Below, in pieces: positions 24,400 through 34,787 of a stretch of DNA of 43,544 nt. The stretch spans positions 6,551 to 50,094 of the forward strand of contig JAUJMV010000035.1 of the NCBI GenBank assembly GCA_030446685.1. The letters are read 5' to 3'. The stretch's first letter is position 1, and each line of letters begins with the position of its first letter. Source of the DNA: Thermomicrobiales bacterium. Its GTDB lineage: Bacteria; Chloroflexota; Chloroflexia; Thermomicrobiales; CADCWN01. The translations under genes were made by a program, and so were the position numbers. The notes under the pieces were generated by a model. That model had not been told where the DNA came from, did not search any database, and saw only the letters and a list, made by a program, of their open reading frames with translations.

Positions 24400-24429
24400 G
24401 CAGTGCGAGCGATTGGCTAAAGGAGGATC

Positions 24430-25176
24430 GTGTGGGCGGACGGAGCCCGATACAGCGCGGCGCCGCGTGGCGCCACCCTGCTGGCGCTCGCCCTCGCTGG
24501 CGTGGGTGTCAATGGGCCGGTCGGCGCCCGTCCGTCCGCCCCCGCCACGTCTGGACCGCCGGCGGGGCTCAACGGGTCGTTCACCATTACGGTGGACTGC
24601 GCCGGCTCGCCGGAACGGACGACGCTCACCAATACTCTCGCGGGTACGCCGCTCGACTTGAGCCGCTTTACCCTGGGCAGCATCGTCGCGCCGCGCGGCG
24701 GCGAACCTTTCCCTCTGTCGGGCACGCTCGCCAGTGGGGAGTCGCGCACCTACGAGACGGGTCCCGGCGCCACCGTCAACCGCTTATCCGGCGAGGCGAT
24801 CTACGACGAGGTCGACCCGCGCGAAGGAGCGCGCCTGACCGGCTTCGCCGCCGATCTCGAAGTCCTCTGCTCGTCCGGCTCCGGCGGCCGGGCCTGGCGG
24901 GCCGATCCGCCCGTCAGACGTCCCTCGCCGACGACCGCGGCGCCCAACACCAATGACCCGGCGATAATCCCCTCCCCCGAGGTGGCCGGTGTTATCGGGT
25001 CGCCAACCCGGACGATGGCGCCCGCCCCGGCGGCGACCGCGGCACCCCCAAGCCTGCCGGCCGCCGGCGCTGGCGGGCGCCCCGGATCGTCCCGGCTGCT
25101 GTCTTGGACCCTCGGCATCGGGCTGCTCCTCGTTGCCCTGGGCGGTGCTGCTGGTATGCTGCGCCGCCGGACTTGA
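24430..25176 (+). CDS. Exported cell-surface protein with LPAAG-type anchor
   Basis: A 248-residue protein: an N-terminal hydrophobic signal (GATLLALALAGVGVNG), then a beta-rich domain (FTITVDCAGSPERTTLTNTL; FPLSGTLASGESRTYETG) with two Cys, then a Pro/Thr/Ala linker. The C-terminus looks like a sortase signal: LPAAGAGG, a hydrophobic helix WTLGIGLLLVALGGAAGML and RRRT. That would fix it to the cell wall; a plain membrane anchor is the alternative. No sortase gene is in the window. AGGAGG stands only 3 bases before GTG 24430, which is tight. Function unknown. Confidence 0.72.
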   Translation: MWADGARYSAAPRGATLLALALAGVGVNGPVGARPSAPATSGPPAGLNGSFTITVDCAGSPERTTLTNTLAGTPLDLSRFTLGSIVAPRGGEPFPLSGTLASGESRTYETGPGATVNRLSGEAIYDEVDPREGARLTGFAADLEVLCSSGSGGRAWRADPPVRRPSPTTAAPNTNDPAIIPSPEVAGVIGSPTRTMAPAPAATAAPPSLPAAGAGGRPGSSRLLSWTLGIGLLLVALGGAAGMLRRRT

Positions 25177-25319
25177 TCGTCTCCCCGTCGCCTCGCTGAA
25201 CCGTCCGGTCGCCCGCTCCCCAAGACCGTCGCCGGGTGCCGCCACACCCACGGCAAGGCCGCCCTCTCCGGTAACCTGGTCCTGTTGTACCGCCGCTGCC
25301 ATCGCTCGCCGGCCCGCCG

Positions 25320-26192
25320 CTAGCGGAAGAACCGCGCCAGGTAGTAGGTCGCCACGACGATCAGCAGCAGGCTGTCGATCCGGTCGAGGACGCCGCCGTG
25401 GCCGGGGATCAGCGACCCGCTGTCCTTCACCCCCGCCTGCCGCTTCAGCAGCGACTCGGCCAGGTCGCCCGTCTGCCCGACCGCGCTCAGCACGACACCC
25501 ACGCCGAACGCCGCGAACGGGTTTAAGACCAGCGCGAAGGCCGCGTCGCAGGCGACCGCGGCCAGCCCCCCCGCCGCCAGCCCGCCGAGCGCCCCCTCGA
25601 CGCTCTTGCCGGGGCTGACGGCCGGCGCCAGCTTGTGCCGGCCCCAGTTCCGCCCGACCCCGTAGGCGCCCACGTCGGTGAACCAGGCGACGATCTGCGC
25701 CAGCAGGAACCACCCCAGCCCGAGCGTCGTGTCGCCGTAATACTCCAGCCGCTGCAGCCGCCCGATCTCGTCGATCCGGGCCAGGAACGAGTCCAGCCCG
25801 CCGGTCAGGTCGCGCAGCAGGATGAAGTGGACCGCGGGCAGGCCGATGTACAGCGCCGCCGTCACCGTCAGCGCCCAGTCGGTCAGCGCGCCGTGGTGGT
25901 TCCGGCGGAAGAGGATCAGGATCAGCGGGACGAGGACGGCCACCGTCACCAGCCCCGCGCTCCATTCCTCCCAGCGCCGCAGCAGGACCGCCATCATGAA
26001 GAGGGCGAGCGTGCCGTAGCCCAGCCCCGCCAGCGGGCGGTGCCCGGCGTGGCGGAACATCGCGTAGGTCTCGCGCAGGGCCAGGCCGAGGATGGCGGCG
26101 ATGACGGCGCTGAAGATCAGCCGGCCGAAGAACGCCGCGCCGAGCGTCAGGCCCACGATGAAGATCGAACTGATGGCGCGCTGCCGCAGCAT
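25320..26192 (-). CDS. cdsA: Phosphatidate cytidylyltransferase
   Basis: Makes CDP-diacylglycerol from phosphatidate and CTP at the membrane, the branch point of phospholipid synthesis. The 290-residue protein has about eight membrane helices. It carries the family signature near its end, SLLKRQAGVKDSGSLIPGHG followed by GVLDRIDS, and DVGAYGVGRNWGRHKLAPAVSPGKS before it. ATG 26192 follows GGGGCAGG; the frame is open upstream without homology. Last gene of the rpsB-tsf-pyrH-frr-uppS-cdsA group, but about 416 bases of repeat-bearing DNA separate it from uppS, so it may have its own promoter (TATAGT on the minus strand at 26294-26299). Confidence 0.95.
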   Translation of the reverse strand: MLRQRAISSIFIVGLTLGAAFFGRLIFSAVIAAILGLALRETYAMFRHAGHRPLAGLGYGTLALFMMAVLLRRWEEWSAGLVTVAVLVPLILILFRRNHHGALTDWALTVTAALYIGLPAVHFILLRDLTGGLDSFLARIDEIGRLQRLEYYGDTTLGLGWFLLAQIVAWFTDVGAYGVGRNWGRHKLAPAVSPGKSVEGALGGLAAGGLAAVACDAAFALVLNPFAAFGVGVVLSAVGQTGDLAESLLKRQAGVKDSGSLIPGHGGVLDRIDSLLLIVVATYYLARFFR

Positions 26193-26405
26193 CGTCGCCT
26201 GCCCCCATCGCGGCCATTCGGCGCCGCCGGTCGGCGGCGCGGGTGAACTGGCGGCTGCGCCCCGGCCCGGCCGGCAAGCCGGACCCCCTCGCGCGGCACT
26301 ATACCGCATCGGCTCTGGCGCTGCACGCGAAAGCCGCGGCGGACCGGCGCGCGGGATGACGCCGCGGCTGGGCTGGCGGCTTCGGGTGAGGCCGCGCGCC
26401 CCCGG

Positions 26406-26487
26406 TCATCCGGCGCCGCGGCGCCGGATGAGGCCGTCCTCCACGCCGGTGCCGCGGGTCGTCATCCTTCGCCGCGGCCCAGGATGA
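26406..26487. repeat. Two palindromes of the TCATCC..GGATGA family
   Basis: 26406-26431 is a perfect 26-base palindrome with core GGCGCCGCGGCGCC. 26462-26487 is a near-palindrome that differs by one base from part of the right arm at 4418-4447. They lie in the gap between cdsA and uppS, which otherwise holds nothing I can support. Confidence 0.88.
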
Positions 26488-26608
26488 ACGGGGCGGGGGC
26501 GCGGCCCGATTCCCTGGCACGTTACCGCGCCAGGCCCCTCGGTCTCCGCGAACTACTCGCTGTCAAGATGGGGATAGGGGGCGCCCCGCGCCAGGCGGTC
26601 GGCCGGTG

Positions 26609-27406
26609 TTAGGGCTGCCGTTCAGCCGGGGGGTCGGCGGGCGCCGCGGGGGAGTGCAGCACCGCCAGGCCCCCGAACTTGCGCTCGCGCTGCCCGTAGA
26701 CGGCGACCGCCTGCCGCAGTTCCGCCGCCCCGAAGTCGGGCCACAGCACCGGGGCCGACCAGTACTCCGCGTAGACCGCCTGCCAGGGCAGATAGCCGCT
26801 GAAGCGGAACTCGCCGGCGGTGCGGATGATCAGGTCGGGGTCGGGCAGATCGTGGGTGTGCAGGTACTGGGCGAAGACCGCCTCGTCGACCGTCGCCGGA
26901 TCGACCCGATCCTCCAGCATCCGCTTGACCGCGTGCAGGATCTCCGCCCGCCCCCCGTAGTTGAAGGCGAGCGTCAGCGTGATCCGGTCGTTCGTGCGCG
27001 TCCGCTCGATCGCGCCGATCACCGCCTCGCGCAACTCCGCGTCGAGCCCCTCGAACGAGCCGATATGGCGCAGCTTCGCCCCCTCGCCGTCGAGCTCGTC
27101 CAGCTCGCGCTCGATCGAGCGGGCGATCAGCGAGATAATCCAGCGCACCTCGTCCGTCGGGCGGTTCCAGTTCTCGGTCGAGAAGGCCCACAGCGTCAGG
27201 TACTCGATGCCCAGCTCGACCGCCGCGCGCACGATCCGGCGGATATTCTCCGTGCCGGCGTCGTGCCCGACCGTGCGCGGCATCCCGCGCGCCTGCGCCC
27301 AGCGCCCGTTGCCGTCCATGATGATCGCCACATGCCGCGGCACCCGCCCGGCGGTGTGCGCGGTATGATCGGCCTGCGTTGTCGCCCCGTGCTGCTCCCG
27401 TCGCAC
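26609..27406 (-). CDS. uppS: Isoprenyl transferase (undecaprenyl diphosphate synthase)
   Basis: Cis-prenyltransferase that builds the C55 lipid carrier for cell-wall synthesis. Seen: HVAIIMDGNGRWAQARG with the catalytic Asp, GHDAGTENIRRIV, LTLWAFSTENWNRP, LTLAFNYGGRAEI and the C-terminal DLIIRTAGEFRFSGYLPWQ with YAEYWSAPVLWPDF. The family usually has RTSGE.R.SNF; here the Ser is Ala. The start is uncertain: GTG 27406 follows GGGTGGGG. GTG 27415 and TTG 27487 are in frame, but the latter would include the repeat array. 265 residues, normal length. Confidence 0.94.
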   Translation of the reverse strand: MRREQHGATTQADHTAHTAGRVPRHVAIIMDGNGRWAQARGMPRTVGHDAGTENIRRIVRAAVELGIEYLTLWAFSTENWNRPTDEVRWIISLIARSIERELDELDGEGAKLRHIGSFEGLDAELREAVIGAIERTRTNDRITLTLAFNYGGRAEILHAVKRMLEDRVDPATVDEAVFAQYLHTHDLPDPDLIIRTAGEFRFSGYLPWQAVYAEYWSAPVLWPDFGAAELRQAVAVYGQRERKFGGLAVLHSPAAPADPPAERQP

Positions 27407-27429
27407 TTGCCCCACCCAGTCGGGGGGGG

Positions 27430-27518
27430 TAGTCGGGTAGTCGGGTAGTGGACGAGGGCTTCGCGGTCGGCTCGGCGCCTCCCCCAATACACCCCCGTCA
27501 CACCCGACTACCCAACTC
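27430..27518. repeat. Inverted octamer array (TAGTCGGG)
   Basis: Left arm TAGTCGGGTAGTCGGGTAGT near 27430-27449 and right arm CACCCGACTACCCAACTC at 27501-27518. It is the same unit as the array at 28924-29059 and fills the uppS-frr gap, ending next to the frr stop. Confidence 0.9.
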
Positions 27519-27524
27519 GCCCCG

Positions 27525-28082
27525 TCAGACCTGCATCACTTCTTGCTCTTTGGCCTTGCCGATCTGGTCGGCCTGGCCGATGAACTTGTTGGTCAGGTCC
27601 TGGATCTGCTGCTCGGCGCGGCGCTCGTCGTCCTCGCCGATCAGCTTCTCCTGCTTGAACTCCTTGGCCTGCCCGATCGCGTCGCGGCGGATGTTGCGCA
27701 CCGCCACCTTGGCGTCCTCGACCTTGGTGTGGACGATCTTCACCATCGACCGGCGGCGCTCCTCGGTCAGCGGCGGGATGGCGATGCGGATCATCTGCCC
27801 GTCGCTGCTCGGGTTCAGGCCCAGTTCGGACTTGCGCAGCGCCTTCTCGATCGCGGCGATCGCGCCCTTGTCCCACGGCGTGATCGTCAGCAGCCGGGCC
27901 TCCGGCGCGGCGATGTTGGCGAGCTGGTTGAGCGGCATCTCCGTGCCGTACTGCTCCACCGTCACCCGCTCGACCAGTTGCGGCGAGGCCCGCCCGGTGC
28001 GCACCGCCGACAGCTCGCGCCCCAGCGCCTCCATCGCCTTCTGCATCCGGCTCTCGGCATCGTCGAGCACGTCCTCGATCAT
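27525..28082 (-). CDS. frr: Ribosome recycling factor
   Basis: With EF-G it splits the post-termination ribosome. 185 residues, the usual length, a three-helix bundle with a beta/alpha/beta head. Seen: MEALGRELSAVRTGRASPQL, VEQYGTEMPLNQLANIAAPE, LLTITPWDKGAIAAIEKA, LGLNPSSDGQMIRIAIPPLT and VRNIRRDAIGQAKEFKQE. GGAAGGAGG precedes ATG 28082 at ideal distance. Follows pyrH by 58 bases, the common bacterial order. Confidence 0.98.
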   Translation of the reverse strand: MIEDVLDDAESRMQKAMEALGRELSAVRTGRASPQLVERVTVEQYGTEMPLNQLANIAAPEARLLTITPWDKGAIAAIEKALRKSELGLNPSSDGQMIRIAIPPLTEERRRSMVKIVHTKVEDAKVAVRNIRRDAIGQAKEFKQEKLIGEDDERRAEQQIQDLTNKFIGQADQIGKAKEQEVMQV

Positions 28083-28140
28083 CGCGCGCCTCCTTCCACC
28101 CTACCGCCTCACCGCCCGCCGTTCGCCGCCCGTCCCCTGT

Positions 28141-29059
<919 letters not shown>

Positions 29060-29060
29060 G

Positions 29061-29585
29061 TCACTCGCCCTCGCCCTGGCCCAGCTCGAATCGCACGAAC
29101 CGGCGCAGGACGATGTTCTCGCCGAGCGTGGCGATGTGCTCGTTGACCAGGTCGCCGATCGTCCGCTTCGGGTCGCGGATGAACGGCTGCTCCAGCAGCG
29201 CCAGATCCTCCCCGGCCACCGCGCCATCCCCGGCGGGGCGGTCCTCCGGGCGCAGGTACTTCGGATCGGTCGCGGCGACCTGCATCGCGATGTCGTGCGC
29301 CAGGGTGCGGAACTGCTCGTTGCGCGCCACGAAATCGGTCTCGCAGTTCAACTCGACCAGCGCGCCGATCCGCCCGCCGCCGTGGATGTAGGGCTCGACC
29401 AGCCCCTGCCGCGCCTCGCGGCCGGCCTTCTTGCCCGCCTTCTCGATGCCGCGCTGCCGCAGCAACTCGACCGCCTTGTCCTGGTCGCCGCCCGTCTCGC
29501 CCAGCGCCTTGCGGCAATCCATGATGCCGGCGCCGGTGCGCTCGCGCAACTCCTTCACCGCCGCCGCGGAAATGTCCCCCGACAC
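29061..29585 (-). CDS. tsf: Elongation factor Ts (short form)
   Basis: Nucleotide exchange factor for EF-Tu. Seen: VKELRERTGAGIMDCRKAL in the N-terminal UBA-like domain, KKAGREARQGLVEPYIHGGG and GALVELNCETDFVARNEQF in the core. Only 174 residues: it keeps one core subdomain and lacks the second and the coiled-coil of E. coli EF-Ts, as in several Chloroflexota, Thermus and cyanobacterial proteins. It ends with a reduced C-terminal module, GDLVNEHIATLGENIVLRRF. GTG 29585 follows GGAGGGAG. About 200 bases downstream of rpsB. Confidence 0.96.
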   Translation of the reverse strand: MSGDISAAAVKELRERTGAGIMDCRKALGETGGDQDKAVELLRQRGIEKAGKKAGREARQGLVEPYIHGGGRIGALVELNCETDFVARNEQFRTLAHDIAMQVAATDPKYLRPEDRPAGDGAVAGEDLALLEQPFIRDPKRTIGDLVNEHIATLGENIVLRRFVRFELGQGEGE

Positions 29586-29783
29586 CCTCGTCTCCCTCCG
29601 TCATCTGCCGTCTATCTGTCGCGATCGGCCGCGCGATCGCCCCGCTGTGTGGCTTGCCGTCCGTCGTCCGCCCCGCGACCGCCGTGCTCGGGCGCCCGGG
29701 CAGCACCCGTTGGCAAGGGCGACGGCGTGGCGATGGATCGGCCCACCGCCGCGCCGTCACCCCGGCCTCGCCCGCGCTGGTCG

Positions 29784-30653
29784 CTACGCGTTGTCGGTCT
29801 CGCCCTCGTCCGCGGCGGCGTCCGCGACGCCGAGCGCCTCGGTCCCGAAGCCGGCGGCGGACTCGTCGTCCACCGCCGGCGGCACGTCGAGCATCTCCGC
29901 GAAGTTGAGGCCCTCGGCGCCGCTGATCCCGCGCCCTTCCAGCGCCGCGCTGGCGATCCGCGCCACGATCGCGCGGATCGCGCGGATCGCGTCGTCGTTC
30001 GAGGGGATCACATAGTCGAGCTGGTCCGGGTCGACATTCGTGTCGGCCATGCCGAGGATCGGGATGCCCAGCCGCATCGCCTCGGCGACCGCGTTCTGCT
30101 CGCGCTTCGGATCGACGATGAAGACGAGCGCCGGCAGCCGGTCCATCTCCTTCAGCCCGCCGACCATGCGCTGCAGCTTCTCGTACTCGTGGCGCCGCTG
30201 CATCTGCTCCTGCTTCGGCAGCAGGTCGAGCGCGCCCGACTGCAACTCCTGCTCCAGGTTGCGCATGTGCCGCAGCCGCGAGCGGATCGTCACGAAGTTG
30301 GTCAGGGTCCCGCCGAGCCAGCGCTGGTTGACGTAGAACTGGCCGCTGCGCTCCGCCTCCTTGCGCACGGTGTCCTGGGCCTGCTTCTTCGTGCCGACGA
30401 ACAGGATCTTGCCGCCGCGCCGCGTCGTGTCGCTGACGATCTCGGCCGCCTCATCGAGCAGGCGCACCGTCTGCTGCAGATCGATGATGTGAATCCCGTT
30501 GCGCTCGGCGAAGATGTACGGCTTCATCTTCGGGTTCCAGCGCTTCTTCTGGTGCCCGAAGTGGACGCCGGCCTCCAGCAGCCGGGTGATCGCCGCGCGC
30601 TCGCTCTCCGGATCCATCGCGCTCGCGGGACGTGGGGGGGCCATCGTTGCCAA
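29784..30653 (-). CDS. rpsB: 30S ribosomal protein S2
   Basis: A component of the small ribosomal subunit head. Seen: [65 protein letters not shown] and the second family signature around [17 protein letters not shown]. 289 residues with an acidic C-terminal tail. AGGAGG (30661-30666) is 7 bases before TTG 30653, so a TTG start is the best choice. The in-frame ATG 30644 is 16 bases away, and the ATG right after the SD is out of frame. First gene of the tsf-pyrH-frr-uppS group. Confidence 0.97.
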   Translation of the reverse strand: MATMAPPRPASAMDPESERAAITRLLEAGVHFGHQKKRWNPKMKPYIFAERNGIHIIDLQQTVRLLDEAAEIVSDTTRRGGKILFVGTKKQAQDTVRKEAERSGQFYVNQRWLGGTLTNFVTIRSRLRHMRNLEQELQSGALDLLPKQEQMQRRHEYEKLQRMVGGLKEMDRLPALVFIVDPKREQNAVAEAMRLGIPILGMADTNVDPDQLDYVIPSNDDAIRAIRAIVARIASAALEGRGISGAEGLNFAEMLDVPPAVDDESAAGFGTEALGVADAAADEGETDNA

Positions 30654-30793
30654 CAGTCATCCTCCTGTAAATCGTTTGCCCTCCGCGCCCGTCAGCCCAC
30701 CGACGGACCCCCGCATGACCCCATGCGTGAGGCACCCCGCCGACAGTCGGGACGCGTGCCGAATTTGGCGTGGATGTGCCACACCGGGTGCCT

Positions 30794-30802
30794 AGTATAC
30801 CA
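30794..30802 (-). promoter_or_regulatory. Extended -10 promoter for rpsB-tsf
   Basis: TGG-TATACT on the minus strand, about 140 bases before the rpsB start. The -35 region is GC-rich and poor. The long leader could hold S2 autoregulation, which I cannot show. Confidence 0.5.
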
Positions 30803-31101
30803 CACGATCGGCGGGGCGGGCGGCAGAGATCCCCCATCGCGGCCCTTCCTTGTCCGGGCCGTGACACGCCTGGGGAGTCCACGCCGTACATCGGAACGGG
30901 GGGGAACAGGGGCGCCGGCGCCACGCCGGATCTTGCCCTCTGTCAGCCCGTGGTGGAAACTGTGCGCGATTTCGCCGGCAAGCGGCGGATGGAGGTATGC
31001 CACCGCGGCGCTGCGTCGGCACGAGGCGCCGGGCGGGCGGGCACCGCGGCCCAAGCCGGCGTGATCTCGAGTTGGGCGAACGATATCGGGAGGGGAGCGT
31101 G

Positions 31102-31452
31102 ATGCTGGGCGCGGTGCTGTCCCTGGTGGCGAATGCGCTGGCGGTGGTGATCGTCGCGCGCCTGCTGCCGGAGGAGACCCGGTGGGCGAGCTGGACGGCG
31201 GTCGGCGTCTTCGCCCTGATCGTCGGGCTGCTCAACGCCCTCCTGCGCCCGCTGGTGCGCGTGCTGACCGCGCCGATCACCTGCCTGACGCTCGGCCTGT
31301 TCAGCATCGTCATCAACGGGGCGATGTTCTGGCTGGCGGCGCAGTTCGACCTCGGCGTGGAGGCGACCTTCCTGGGCGCGATCGTCACCGCCCTGGTCGC
31401 CGGGGTCCTCAGCGGGCTGTTCGGCTTTCTCGTCCGCGACGACGACCGCTAG
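31102..31452 (+). CDS. Phage holin family 4 / DUF360-like membrane protein
   Basis: A 116-residue protein with four membrane helices: LSLVANALAVVIVARLL, WTAVGVFALIVGLLNALLRP, LTLGLFSIVINGAMFWLAA and GAIVTALVAGVLSGLFGFLV. The pattern NALLRPLVRVLTAPITCLTLG followed by the third helix is typical of PF04020. Despite the family name, most members are chromosomal membrane proteins of unknown role, and nothing phage-like surrounds this one. ATG 31102 follows GGGAGGGGAG; an adjacent GTG 31099 is in frame. Confidence 0.85.
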   Translation: MLGAVLSLVANALAVVIVARLLPEETRWASWTAVGVFALIVGLLNALLRPLVRVLTAPITCLTLGLFSIVINGAMFWLAAQFDLGVEATFLGAIVTALVAGVLSGLFGFLVRDDDR

Positions 31453-32043
31453 CGCGGGCTGTCCGGCCACCGCCCGTTTGCCGGCCGGGGCTGGCGACAG
31501 TTCAGGGTCGGGTCCTCGGCGCGCCGGACATCGGCCAGCCGCCGGCTCGGCCGCGCGGCCGCCGCCCCCCATCCGCCCGCCCGCCTACCCGCCTACCCGC
31601 CTCTCCCCCCCGCCCCTGGCACCGCCCGCCCCCGCCGCCGGGTCCGATCGGTATCCGGGCGCGCACGCCCCGACCCGCCCGCGGGCGCGCCCGGCCGCGG
31701 GAACGGCGTTTTCGCGAAACGAACCGCCCTCGACTACTTCGATTGCGGCGTCCCACCAGGGAAAACGGCCCCGACGAGGGGCCGAGAGGATGGCCGGAAT
31801 GACCCCCAAATCCCCCCATTCCACCCCCTCCCGCACCGTGTCGCGCCGGGCCGCGGCGGCCCCGCCCCGCCTCGGTTCGGCCCATCGACTCCTGCCCCCT
31901 CCCGATCCCAATGCCGGGAGCGGGAGAGGACCAGGGGAGGGGCAGGGCTGTCCGGCGCCGCGGATGAGCGAGAGCTCCAAGCGCCGCGACCCACCCTCGG
32001 CGGGCAAACGCCCGGGCCACTCCGAATTGTTACCGGGGCTGCA
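31453..32043. other. Intergenic stretch with one hairpin
   Basis: About 590 bases with no gene I can support; open frames here look like GC shadows. A perfect stem CGGCCCC/GGGGCCG (31766-31772, 31778-31784) with loop GACGA follows GAAAA. It has no T-tract. Confidence 0.6.
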
Positions 32044-32072
32044 TTGACACCCCGCCCGCACGGTAGTACGAT
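32044..32072 (+). promoter_or_regulatory. Strong sigma-70 promoter
   Basis: A consensus TTGACA (32044-32049), a 17-base spacer and TACGAT (32067-32072). Drives the small gene at 32159 with a leader of about 80 bases. The best -35 in the window. Confidence 0.7.
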
Positions 32073-32158
32073 AGGGGCGCCGGATGGTGACTACATCGCC
32101 AATAAGAGTTTGTCAACCACGCTGAAGCCCCGCCGCCACGCCGCGAACGGGAGGAAGG

Positions 32159-32400
32159 ATGCCAGGGATGACCACGCTCTCCGCCGACTGGCCGCCAGCC
32201 ATCGTCCACCAGTTGCAGGCCCGGGCCGACGATTACCGGGCGATCATCGAGCAGAACGCGACGCTGCTGACCCACGCCACCAAGCCGGATGAGGTGCGCG
32301 CCACGGTGCAGAGCGTGAAATACTACGCGCACCGCCTGGCCGATGTGATGGAGGAGCTGGAAGCGAGCACGGGGGCGGCGCGGAGAGAACCAAGCACTAG
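32159..32400 (+). CDS. Small hypothetical helical protein
   Basis: About 80 residues, mostly helical: SADWPPAIVHQLQARADDYR, IIEQNATLLTHATKPDEV and VKYYAHRLADVMEELEAS. Not recognised. It has its own strong promoter and a terminator-like hairpin at 32423, so the unit should end before it. In the frame as written no stop occurs until 32659. One more base in the G5 run at 32371-32375 would end it at TAG 32398-32400. AGGAAGG precedes ATG 32168, an equally good start. Confidence 0.6.
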
Positions 32401-32422
32401 TTGCCCGTTCGCCCACCCCCCG

Positions 32423-32457
32423 ACGCCCCGACCCGCCCGGTTGGGGCGTTTGTCTTG
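32423..32457 (+). terminator. Rho-independent terminator
   Basis: Stem ACGCCCCGACC/GGTTGGGGCGT of 11 pairs (one G-T), loop CGCCC, then TTTGTCTTG. It ends the small-gene unit. Confidence 0.7.
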
Positions 32458-32530
32458 CCCGCGCGGGGAGCGGGCCGGGCGGATCCAGCCGCCCACCATC
32501 CCCGCCGCGCGCCCGCGCCACGCAGCGCGC

Positions 32531-32536
32531 TATACT
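32531..32536 (+). promoter_or_regulatory. -10 element for the phosphodiesterase gene
   Basis: TATACT after a GC-rich stretch, about 50 bases before a ribosome site (GGGAGGAG). No -35 match. Confidence 0.35.
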
Positions 32537-32590
32537 TCCCGCGTCGCCGGGCCGCCCGTGCGGACGGCGGGGAGCGTCGGGAGGAGCGGG

Positions 32591-33183
32591 GTGGCGGCGG
32601 GACCTGGGAGGCCAGGCAGGGCTGGGAGGGCGTCGCCGAGGACTGGCCGGCGCCGCTGACGGTCGGGGTCGTCGCGGACACCCACATCCACGCCGAGCCC
32701 GCCGGGCGCGATCTCCCGGCGGTCCTGCTCGACGAGCTGGCGCGGGCGCGGGTCGGGCTGATCCTGCACGCCGGGGACATCTTCGCGCCGCGCGTGCTCG
32801 ACCGCCTGGCCGAACTGGCCCCGGTCCTGGCGGTGACCGGCAACGGCGACTACGGCGAGCTGCGCGCCGCCCTGCCGGCCGCGCGCGTCGTCACGGTCGG
32901 GGCGCACCGCCTCGGGCTGGTGCACGGGCACGCCGGGCGCGGCGGCACGACGCCCCGGCGCGCGGTCAACACCTTCCTGCCGGGGGGCGGGGCGGCGGGG
33001 CCGCCGGTCGGCTGCGTCGTCTTCGGCCACAGCCACCAGCCGCTCGCCCGGCGGCACGAGCCGGGCGGCATCATCCTCTTCAACCCCGGCTCGCCGACCG
33101 ACAAGCGCGCCCAGCCCTACTTCTCTTTCGGCCTGCTGCGGATCGCGACGACGATCGAGCCCGAGCTGGTCCAGTTCCGCTGA
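32591..33183 (+). CDS. YfcE/MJ0936-type metallophosphodiesterase
   Basis: A calcineurin-like phosphoesterase with two metals. Seen: VGVVADTHIHA (first Asp/His), ILHAGDIF, VTGNGDYGEL (standing for GNCD), GLVHGHAG, VVFGHSHQP and FNPGSPTDKR, all the family blocks in order. The size is right (about 180 residues from the first block). Start problem: GTG 32591 has GGGAGGAG upstream but is out of phase with the enzyme frame, which has no ATG/GTG/TTG between 32581 and the first strand. A one-base loss in the G-rich 32600-32640 region would join them. If the sequence is right, initiation must be unusual. Confidence 0.85.
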
Positions 33184-33420
33184 CCCCGGCGCGGCGCGGG
33201 CCCGATCCCGCCCGCCCCCTCTTTCGGCCCACTGGCTGTTCCGCCGCGATCGCGCCGGGGGCGGGAACTGCGATACTGTGGCCGGCGCCGGTGGGTTGCC
33301 GGCGCGTCGCGGATCGGGCGGTGGGCAGGGGCTCGCGGGGATGTCGGGAGGAGGCGCGATGGGCGGGGTGGGGGTCTTGCCGGAGGGGACGCCGCCCGCC
33401 GGCCGCGAGCGGCGGCGCCG

Positions 33421-34787
33421 GTGAATGACCGGCGGGAGATCGTCGGCTGGGCGATGTACGACTGGGCGATCTCCGCCTTCAGCACCACGGTGGTGACGGT
33501 GCTGCTCGGCCCGTACCTCACCGCGCTGGCGCAGGCGGCGGTCGGCGAGAATGGGACGGTGCTCGACCTCGGGCCGTTCGGCGCGATCACCGCCACGAAC
33601 CTCTTCCCCTCAGCGTCTCCGCCTCGGTCTTCCTCCAGGTCTTCCTCCTCCCCGTCCTGGGCGCCGTCGCCGACTACACCAACCTGAACAAGCGGCTGAT
33701 GATCGCCTTCACCTACGTCGGCGTCGCGGCGACCTGCCTCCTCTGCTTCATCGCCGGCGATCTGTACCTGCTCGGCGCCGGGCTCTTCATCGTCGCCAAC
33801 CTCTGCGCCGGCGCGGTCGTCGTCTTCTACAACTCGTTCCTGTCCCAGATCACCACCGAGGACCGGCGCGACCGCGTGTCGAGCCGGGGCTTCGCGCTCG
33901 GGTATCTCGGCGGCGGCCTGCTGCTGGCGGCGAACCTGGCGCTGGTGACGCTCCGGCCGTTCGGCATCTCCACCGGCGCGGCGGTGCCTCTCGCTCCTCT
34001 CCGCCGGGCTCTGGTGGGGCGGGTTCGCGATCGTCACCTTCCGCCGGCTGCGGGAGCGCGGGGCGGCGCGCGCCCTGCCGCCGGGCAAGAATCTGGTGAC
34101 GGTGGGGTTCGCCGAGCTGCGCGGGTCGTTCCGCGAGCTGGCGCGCCTGCCGCACACGCTGCGCTACCTGATCGGCTACATGTTCTACAACGACGGCATC
34201 CAGACGGTGATCAGCCTCGCCTCGGTCTTCCTGGTGCAGGAGTTGTTCGTCGCGCGCGGGCGGCCGGAGGCGGAGGCGCAGTCCTTCATCATCACGCTGA
34301 TCCTGATGGTCCAGTTCGTGGCGTTCGTCGGCGCGCTGACGTTCGGGCGGCTCGCCGCGGCCATCGGCGCGAAGCGGGCGATCCTGCTGTCGCTCGTCCT
34401 CTGGACCGGTGTGGTGATCTACGCCTACGGCTTCCTCCAGACGGGCGGACAGGCCTGGGGATGGGCGCGGCGATCGCCTTCGTCCTCGGCGGCTCGCAGG
34501 CGCTGTCGCGCTCGCTCTTCTCGCGGATGATCCCGGCCGGGCGCGAGGCGTCCTTCTTCGGGCTCTACGAGATCTCCGAGCGCGGCACCTCCTGGATCGG
34601 CCCGCTGATCTTCGGCCTGGTCGTCGGCACGACCGGCTCGTACCGCCAGGCGATCCTGTCGCTGATCGTCCTCTTCCTCGCCGGCATTGTGATCCTGGCG
34701 GCGACCGACACCGACCGGGCGATCCACGACGCCGGGAACCGGCTGCCGGAGGAGGTGCCGGGCGCCGTCACTGCGGCGCCGGGTTAA
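33421..34787 (+). pseudogene. UMF1 (Atg22-like) MFS transporter, three frameshifts
   Basis: A membrane transporter of the UMF1 group: NDRREIVGWAMYDWAISAFSTT at the start, then ITATNLFP. The frame then moves at the C4 run 33606-33609 (one base lost) to VFLQVFLLPVLGAVADYTNL and YNSFLSQITTEDRRDRVSS. Near 33985-33990 there is a net +1 change, leading to VTVGFAELRGSFRELARLPH and YLIGYMFYNDGIQTVI. At the G4 run 34457-34460 one base is lost again, giving ALSRSLFSRMIPAGREASFF, SERGTSWIGPLIFG and the end. Joined, it is about 455 residues, full length. As written it cannot make a transporter. GTG 33421 has no strong ribosome site; an extended -10 (TGC-GATACT) lies at 33269-33277. Confidence 0.8.

Noticed and set aside
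31102..31452. Prophage marker (holin)
   Set aside because: The family is mostly chromosomal; no lysin, portal, terminase or tail genes are near.
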